In this document: positions 14,261 to 18,137 of the stretch, one piece after another | Numbering within the stretch: the first letter of the stretch is position 1 | How the letters are laid out: each line of letters starts with the position of its first letter | Origin: Bacteriovoracaceae bacterium UBA7317 | GTDB lineage: Bacteria > Bdellovibrionota > Bacteriovoracia > Bacteriovoracales > Bacteriovoracaceae | Reading direction: 5' to 3' | DNA: 18,137 bases | NCBI GenBank assembly: GCA_002474345.1 | Contig: DKQD01000112.1 | Coordinates: forward strand, 3,307 to 21,443 | Notes under the pieces: model-generated | What the model saw: only the letters and a program-made list of their open reading frames with translations | Databases searched by the model: none | What the model was told of the DNA's origin: nothing | Translations under genes and position numbers: made by a program

Positions 14261-15547
14261 TTGTTAGTAGCAGAAAAAGTGGAAGGAAAAGTGAGCGTAG
14301 ATCAAGAGAAGCAAACAGAGAATGAAGAGGATCCAAAGGTTGTTGAAGAAGCGCTGAGACAACTTAAAAGGTTGGAGTTTGGTGCTGTAGAGATCACACC
14401 AAAAGATGAATTTTTTGAAATGCTTAAGTCTTCAATTAAAAACAACAAGCCACTTAGAGTTAAATGCGGTATCGACCCGACCTCTGCAGATATACACCTC
14501 GGTCATACAGTTCCTTTTAGAAAAATGAGGCAGTTCCAAGACCTAGGTCACATTGGCGTTGTGATTATTGGAGATTATACAGCTGGTATTGGTGACCCAA
14601 CTGGGAAGACGGAGTCACGGCCTCCTTTAACAAGAGAGCAAATTGAACAAAATGTTAAAAGTTATATGGACCAAGTCATGACCGTTTTGGATGAAAAGAG
14701 AACGGAGATTTGTTATCAAACGGAATGGTTTGAGGAAGTTACTTTAAGAGATATTATTGGTTGGGCATCCCAGACAACAGTTAGCAAGCTCCTTTCTCAT
14801 GAGACGTTTAGAGACCGTCTCGACCAAAACCAATCCCTTTCCCTTCATGAGCTTTTCTATCCAATGCTTCAGGGGATTGATTCAATTTATATTAAAGCCG
14901 ATGTTGAATTGGGTGGAACAGATCAAAAATTTAATGTTTTGATGGGAAGAGATTATCAAAGAAATGCAGGTTTAAGGCCACAAGTGGCCATGCTCTTGCC
15001 TATTATTCACGGAACTTGTGGTTCTCAAAAAATGAGTAAGTCATTGGGGAATACCATAGGTATCCAAGATGAACCTTTTGATAAGTTTGGAAAGATAATG
15101 AGTATTCCTGATAAGGTTATGCTTGAATACTACGAACATGTTGCTGGAGTTGATCCACAAGAGTTTTCAACTATTAAGGAAGGCCTAGAGTCGGGAAGCC
15201 TCCATCCCAATGAGGGTAAAAAGCAATTAGCACAAAAAGTTGTGAGCTTTTTTCATGGAGATAATATAGGAAAAGAAATGAGGGAGAAATTTGAAGCTGT
15301 TTTCAAAAGGAAACAAGTTCCAGATGATATTCCTGAGTATAAATTTGTAAGAGGACAAGATGTTGTTACGATTCTTTTTGAATCCGGTTTACTTCAAAGT
15401 AAAGGGGAAGTCCGAAGAATGGTTAAGCAGAATGCTGTTAGATTTGTAGACGGGGAAAAAGTCGAGGATCCGGAGCTGGCCCTTGATGACTCTTTTTCGG
15501 GTAAGGTTTTAAAAGTTGGAAAAAGAAAATTTTTACAGCTCGTTTGA
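14261..15547 (+). CDS. tyrS: Tyrosyl-tRNA synthetase
   Basis: Class I synthetase charging tRNA-Tyr. The 428-residue protein has the HIGH signature as HLGH (in DIHLGHTVPFRKM), the tyrosine-binding region (VIIGDYTAGIGDPTGK), the class core GGTDQKFNVLMGRDYQ, and the KMSKS loop intact in GSQKMSKSLGN. A C-terminal S4 RNA-binding domain begins near 370 (VVTILFESGLLQSKGEVRRMVKQ). The N-terminus has about 35 acidic residues before the usual start of the catalytic domain. The start is uncertain: TTG 14261 has AAGGG three bases upstream, while GTG 14291 has AGGA at a similar short distance. Both leave the catalytic domain whole. Its own promoter candidate lies at 14196. Confidence 0.95.
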   Translation: MLVAEKVEGKVSVDQEKQTENEEDPKVVEEALRQLKRLEFGAVEITPKDEFFEMLKSSIKNNKPLRVKCGIDPTSADIHLGHTVPFRKMRQFQDLGHIGVVIIGDYTAGIGDPTGKTESRPPLTREQIEQNVKSYMDQVMTVLDEKRTEICYQTEWFEEVTLRDIIGWASQTTVSKLLSHETFRDRLDQNQSLSLHELFYPMLQGIDSIYIKADVELGGTDQKFNVLMGRDYQRNAGLRPQVAMLLPIIHGTCGSQKMSKSLGNTIGIQDEPFDKFGKIMSIPDKVMLEYYEHVAGVDPQEFSTIKEGLESGSLHPNEGKKQLAQKVVSFFHGDNIGKEMREKFEAVFKRKQVPDDIPEYKFVRGQDVVTILFESGLLQSKGEVRRMVKQNAVRFVDGEKVEDPELALDDSFSGKVLKVGKRKFLQLV

Positions 15548-15595
15548 GGGGCAACTTTTTTCGATTTTGTTGAAACCTTAACATTGGGAATTTTT

Positions 15596-16288
15596 TTGAA
15601 ATTATACGGAAAACAAAAAGTTGAACAAAGGCTTCAAAGCTCTCTAAAGTCACTAAGGGAGGCCTTGGAACATGATCATGAAGCCCTCGAGGCCCTCGAA
15701 GTCATCGAGTATAAACTATCTAATTCTTTAAATAGTAAAAAAGATAAAAAAACTAAAAAGGAAACAACCAATAAAGGTAGCTTTTTGTTACCGGATGATA
15801 TGGAAAAAGACGAATTTTGTTTTGCTCTTTTTTCTGATGGAGCTTGCCGAGGAAACCCTGGCCCGGGTGCATGGGGAGCTATCGGTCAAGACTCTCATGG
15901 GGAGCTTTTGTTTGAAGCTTCGGGTGTGGATTTCAAAACTACAAATAATCGAATGGAGTTAGAAGGTGCTATACAGGCGCTGGAGGCATTGCAGAAAGAA
16001 TGTGAAGAAAATAAGACGCCTTTTGGAGATGTTCAAGCCTACTTATATAGCGATTCAAAATATGTTGTCGATGGAATGAATCAATGGGTCGTGAATTGGA
16101 AGAAAAGAGGTTGGAAAAAAGCCGATAAAAAGGAACCAGAAAACGTTGATAGGTGGAAAAAGCTAGACGAATTGGCCTCAGGGTTTTACAAAGTTTACTT
16201 TAGATGGGTGAAAGGACATGATGGACATCCACAAAATGAAAGATGCGATGAGCTAGCAAATGTGGCCTTAGATGAGGCCGGTTTATAA
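15596..16288 (+). CDS. rnhA: Ribonuclease HI with N-terminal extension
   Basis: Degrades the RNA strand of RNA-DNA hybrids. The RNase H domain from about residue 75 holds all four catalytic acids: the Asp in FSDGACRGNPGPGAWG, the Glu in NNRMELEGAIQAL, the Asp in LYSDSKYVVDGMN, and the Asp in ERCDELAN, with the conserved His in VKGHDGHP. The basic handle region (WVVNWKKRGWKKADKK) is present. Ahead of it lie about 70 extra residues, with a heptad-like helix (VEQRLQSSLKSLREALEHDH) and a Lys-rich linker. I start at TTG 15596, with GGGA six bases upstream. TTG 15584 lacks an RBS, and ATG 15800 would give a bare 158-residue RNase HI but has only a weak RBS. It lies 48 bases after tyrS and is probably cotranscribed. 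Confidence 0.9.
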   Translation: MKLYGKQKVEQRLQSSLKSLREALEHDHEALEALEVIEYKLSNSLNSKKDKKTKKETTNKGSFLLPDDMEKDEFCFALFSDGACRGNPGPGAWGAIGQDSHGELLFEASGVDFKTTNNRMELEGAIQALEALQKECEENKTPFGDVQAYLYSDSKYVVDGMNQWVVNWKKRGWKKADKKEPENVDRWKKLDELASGFYKVYFRWVKGHDGHPQNERCDELANVALDEAGL

Positions 16289-16359
16289 TAATTAAGCAAT
16301 TTTTGTATTTAATACTATGGGTTTATTTGACCGTGGTAGTTTAAGAAAAAGGATATTTT

Positions 16360-17094
16360 ATGAAAAAAAATGCCGTAAAACTTATGATTTCAGCTATTGT
16401 TCTCTCTCTTTTTTTAGGTGGCTGTAAAAAGGAGGAAGCAAAGTATGAAATAAAAACAGAGGATGACAAAACATTTTATGCTCTAGGTGCAATGCTGGGA
16501 CGTCAGCTAAAAGGTTTTAGTCTTACCGATAATGAACTCAAGGCCTTAAAAAAAGGTCTTGGAGATGTTGCTCAAGGCAGAAAAACTGAAGTTGAAAAAC
16601 TTGTGAGCTACCAAAAGAAGGTTCAGGAAATTTTTAGAAAACGTAGAAAAAGTAATGTCGCAAAAATTAAAAAAGAAGGAAAGGGGTACCTTGAGACTTT
16701 CTTGAAAGAAGAAGGTGTTAAGAAAACTAAATCCGGTTTGGCCTATAAAATTTTGAAAGCGGGAAGTGGAAATTTTCCAAAACCTACAGACGTTGTTGAA
16801 GTACACTACCATGGGACTCTTATTGACGGGACTGTTTTTGATAGCTCCGTGGACAGAAAAAGAAAAGTTTCTTTCCCTCTCAATAGAGTTATCAAGGGGT
16901 GGACTGAAGGACTTCAACTAATTAAAGAGGGTGGGAAGATTAAACTTGTTATTCCTGCCGAGCTTGGTTACGGGGAACATGGCGCTCCACCAAAAATACC
17001 AGGCGGATCGACCCTTGTTTTTGAAGTTGAATTATTTACTATTAAAGCGTCAGGAAAGGACGAAAAAAAAAGCCCTAAAAAGATTAAAGGCTAA
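16360..17094 (+). CDS. FKBP-type peptidyl-prolyl isomerase lipoprotein, FkpA/Mip-like
   Basis: A folding catalyst exported and lipid-anchored at the cell envelope. The 244-residue precursor has a signal peptide ending in a lipobox, LGGC, with the lipidated Cys at 22. Residues 30-118 are helical and resemble the Mip/FkpA N-terminal dimerisation arm (FYALGAMLGRQLKG), ending in a long Lys-rich helix. The FKBP domain (about 121-228) keeps the active-site set: Y150, F160-D161 (TVFDSS), V177-I178, W181 (RVIKGWTEGLQL), Y204 (LGYGEHG) and F221. A Lys-rich tail follows. AAGGA lies seven bases before the ATG. I found no convincing promoter in the 71-base gap after rnhA, so readthrough is possible. A nested terminator follows. 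Confidence 0.93.
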   Translation: MKKNAVKLMISAIVLSLFLGGCKKEEAKYEIKTEDDKTFYALGAMLGRQLKGFSLTDNELKALKKGLGDVAQGRKTEVEKLVSYQKKVQEIFRKRRKSNVAKIKKEGKGYLETFLKEEGVKKTKSGLAYKILKAGSGNFPKPTDVVEVHYHGTLIDGTVFDSSVDRKRKVSFPLNRVIKGWTEGLQLIKEGGKIKLVIPAELGYGEHGAPPKIPGGSTLVFEVELFTIKASGKDEKKSPKKIKG

Positions 17095-17112
17095 GTCATA
17101 GGCTTTTTTAAA

Positions 17113-17167
17113 AGCCGAGAGAAAATAAAAAGGGAAGAATGTCTTCCCTTTTTTTTTATTCTCGGCT
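17113..17167 (+). terminator. Nested intrinsic terminator after the FKBP gene
   Basis: The core is GGGAAGA (17132-17138), a three-base loop and TCTTCCC (17142-17148), then nine T; the flanking A and T runs let it work on both strands. It is enclosed by a second perfect stem, AGCCGAGA (17113-17120) with TCTCGGCT (17160-17167). A third hairpin, GGCTTT (17101-17106) with AAAGCC (17111-17116), overlaps the outer stem's left arm, so those two cannot form together. Confidence 0.9.
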
Positions 17168-17174
17168 GATTTAG

Positions 17175-17183
17175 TGCTATTTT
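17175..17183 (+). promoter_or_regulatory. Candidate extended -10 element just before the Hsp20-like gene
   Basis: TGC followed by TATTTT (17178-17183) matches the TGn-TATnnT extended -10 form. A start about seven bases downstream would be near 17190, leaving almost no leader before the ATG at 17193. I see no clear -35. Confidence 0.3.
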
Positions 17184-17192
17184 AATTAGATT

Positions 17193-17909
17193 ATGAAAAC
17201 TGCCACAAACCTTTTCATCTTTTTTTTACCCTTATTTTTTACTTATCATTCCTTATGTGCTTTTTCATGGGACGAGAGTCCCTTTAAAAACTCTCAAGAA
17301 TTACAAAAAAAACTCTTAGAAAAGCAAAAAAGAATGAGTGAGGAGTTGAAAAAATCTTTTAAATTAAAAGCTGAGTTGTTTGATAACTTGGAAGAAAAAT
17401 TAGAAAGTTTTATGGATGGGGTAGGGAAAAAGTTTTTCGATGGCTTCTTTGAAGATGAATTTTTTAAAGATGACTTTTTTAAAGATGATTTTTTTAAAGG
17501 GATGGATTCTCTAGGCAAAGGGAGAAGGGCAACTCTTGGTCAATGGAGAGAAAACGGTCAAGAGATGATCTTTATATTAAACCTTGAAGCTAAAAAAGGT
17601 GTTCCACTTAATATAGAAATAAAAAATGGAACAATAAAGGTTGCTGGTGATGTGATCCAAAAAAATGAGAAGATTGATCAAAAAGGGAATAAAAGAATCA
17701 CATCTCAGAGACTCATGCGTATAAGGCAAAGCTATTCAATTCCAGATGGCCTAGATGAAAAGAACCCTTTAATACAAGAAGAAAAAGGGAAAATAAAAAT
17801 TATTTTTAAAAAATTAAAGGGTTTTAAGTCAAAAAAGAAGGGGCCTTCTAAAAATAAGCCCCAAAACCTCAAGCCTATTAACCCAAGCCTCTTTGATAAA
17901 ACTATTTAA
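17193..17909 (+). CDS. Secreted alpha-crystallin/Hsp20-like protein
   Basis: A 238-residue protein with a cleavable signal peptide (MKTATNLFIFFLPLFFTYHS, likely cut after LCA at 23), so it acts outside the cytoplasm. Residues 32-80 form a charged helix, followed by a short tandem repeat FFKDD (90-101), aromatic and acidic. Residues about 112-206 resemble the alpha-crystallin beta-sandwich: LNLEAKKGVPLNIEIKNG, TIKVAGDV, RQSYSIPDGLDEKN (the 'F.R.F.IP..VD' block), and EEKGKIKIIFKKL in the place of 'NGVL.I..PK'. The tail is Lys-rich. Small heat-shock proteins are normally cytoplasmic holdases, so a secreted form would be a periplasmic chaperone; identity is by pattern only. There is no Shine-Dalgarno sequence in the 20 bases before the ATG. 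Confidence 0.6.
   Translation: MKTATNLFIFFLPLFFTYHSLCAFSWDESPFKNSQELQKKLLEKQKRMSEELKKSFKLKAELFDNLEEKLESFMDGVGKKFFDGFFEDEFFKDDFFKDDFFKGMDSLGKGRRATLGQWRENGQEMIFILNLEAKKGVPLNIEIKNGTIKVAGDVIQKNEKIDQKGNKRITSQRLMRIRQSYSIPDGLDEKNPLIQEEKGKIKIIFKKLKGFKSKKKGPSKNKPQNLKPINPSLFDKTI
17460..17499 (+). repeat. 15-bp coding tandem repeat (FFKDD units)
   Basis: TTTTTTAAAGATGA units begin at 17460, 17475 and 17490; the third diverges after AAAG. They encode FFKDD-FFKDD-FFKG in the Hsp20-like gene. The near-identical bases suggest recent slippage-type duplication. Confidence 0.8.
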
Positions 17910-17974
17910 ATAATTTTCTTTGTATAAGGGCTTTATTATTCATTTGTAACTAAAGTTTTCTCCTTCTTATGTCG

Positions 17975-17980
17975 TATAAT
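17975..17980 (+). promoter_or_regulatory. Perfect -10 hexamer ahead of the last gene
   Basis: TATAAT, but no good -35 at 16-18 bases upstream and no extended -10. The implied transcript would start near 17987, within the ribosome binding site, leaving a leader of roughly 14 bases. Confidence 0.35.
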
Positions 17981-17985
17981 TGACA

Positions 17986-17993
17986 AAAGGAGG
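17986..17993 (+). promoter_or_regulatory. Strong ribosome binding site fixing the TTG start at 18001
   Basis: AAAGGAGG, a near-perfect anti-16S match, lies seven bases before TTG 18001. No ATG or GTG in the same frame is nearby. Confidence 0.8.
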
Positions 17994-18000
17994 CCATCAT

Positions 18001-18137
18001 TTGAAAAGGATAAATAAATCTTTTTTTGTCATTTTAGGTTTTTTTCTATGTTGTTTCCAAGCCGAGTCACAGGATCTAACGGAAACCTATTTTAAAAACC
18101 CTACACGGGAAATCTCCATAATTATAGCTCCCGAGGG
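18001..18137 (+). CDS. Exported protein, N-terminal fragment (continues beyond right edge)
   Basis: Forty-five codons are open from TTG 18001 to the window edge. The product begins with basic residues (MKRINKS), then a hydrophobic run FFVILGFFLCCFQ, a signal peptide that may be a lipoprotein signal, since FLCC could serve as a degenerate lipobox. The visible mature part (AESQDLTETYFKNPTREISI and a strand ending IIIAPEG) is too short to assign to a family. The near-perfect ribosome binding site makes it very likely to be a real gene. Confidence 0.7.
   Translation, partial: MKRINKSFFVILGFFLCCFQAESQDLTETYFKNPTREISIIIAPE

Noticed and set aside
16247..16265. GGCCT/AGGCC hairpin at the end of rnhA as a terminator
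   Set aside because: Only five pairs, inside the coding region, and not followed by a T tract.
17460..17499. Repeated TTTTTTAAAG as programmed -1 frameshift sites
   Set aside because: The reading frame is TTT-TTT-AAA, which does not place a slippery heptamer in the required X-XXY-YYZ register, and the frame stays open through the whole gene.

Overview
The window is an AT-rich, densely coded bacterial chromosome segment. It carries housekeeping genes for translation and the cell wall, mixed with several lineage-specific exported proteins. The universal rimP-nusA-infB-rbfA-truB cluster, the low GC, the Gram-negative-style exported folding factors (a lipoprotein FKBP and SurA-like and Hsp20-like secreted proteins), frequent TTG/GTG starts and the short ThrRS without a TGS domain together suggest a Bdellovibrio-like predator of the Bacteriovoracaceae/Halobacteriovorax type. 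That assignment is an inference from gene style, not from a marker gene. I see no mobile element, CRISPR array, tRNA or rRNA.

Layout. (1) 1-2363, minus strand: thrS followed directly by ddl, which runs off the left edge. (2) 2364-2653: a divergent intergenic region with a structured thrS leader and a promoter for the next gene. (3) 2654-5178, plus strand: a TPR/winged-helix regulator, a secreted SurA-N-like protein, and a RimI-like acetyltransferase that overlaps it. (4) 5286-5323: a strong intrinsic terminator. It lies downstream of a promoter-like sequence and upstream of rimP, so it may be either an end-of-operon terminator or a leader attenuator. (5) 5358-11832, plus strand: rimP-nusA-infB-rbfA-truB. 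(6) 12003-12842: a membrane-anchored [4Fe-4S] ferredoxin with its own promoter and a strong terminator. (7) 12910-14087, minus strand: a PTPS/QueD-family enzyme and an M14 (MpaA-like) carboxypeptidase overlapping as TGATG. (8) 14261-16288, plus strand: tyrS and an N-terminally extended RNase HI. (9) 16360-17909: an FKBP lipoprotein and a secreted alpha-crystallin-like protein separated by a nested terminator. (10) 18001 to the right edge: the start of another exported protein.

How they work together. The core is a translation block: two aminoacyl-tRNA synthetases, 30S maturation factors RimP and RbfA, NusA, IF2, the tRNA pseudouridine-55 synthase TruB, and possibly a ribosomal-protein acetyltransferase. 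Ddl and the M14 peptidase act on peptidoglycan precursors and fragments. The SurA-like, FKBP and Hsp20-like proteins point to periplasmic protein quality control.

I found no complete undescribed multi-gene system. The best leads are a PTPS with the active-site Cys replaced by an ExxHGH motif (a possible folate-pathway PTPS-III), the TPR-to-winged-helix regulator, the membrane ferredoxin with an unrecognised central domain, the secreted alpha-crystallin-like protein, and the possible attenuator ahead of rimP-nusA.
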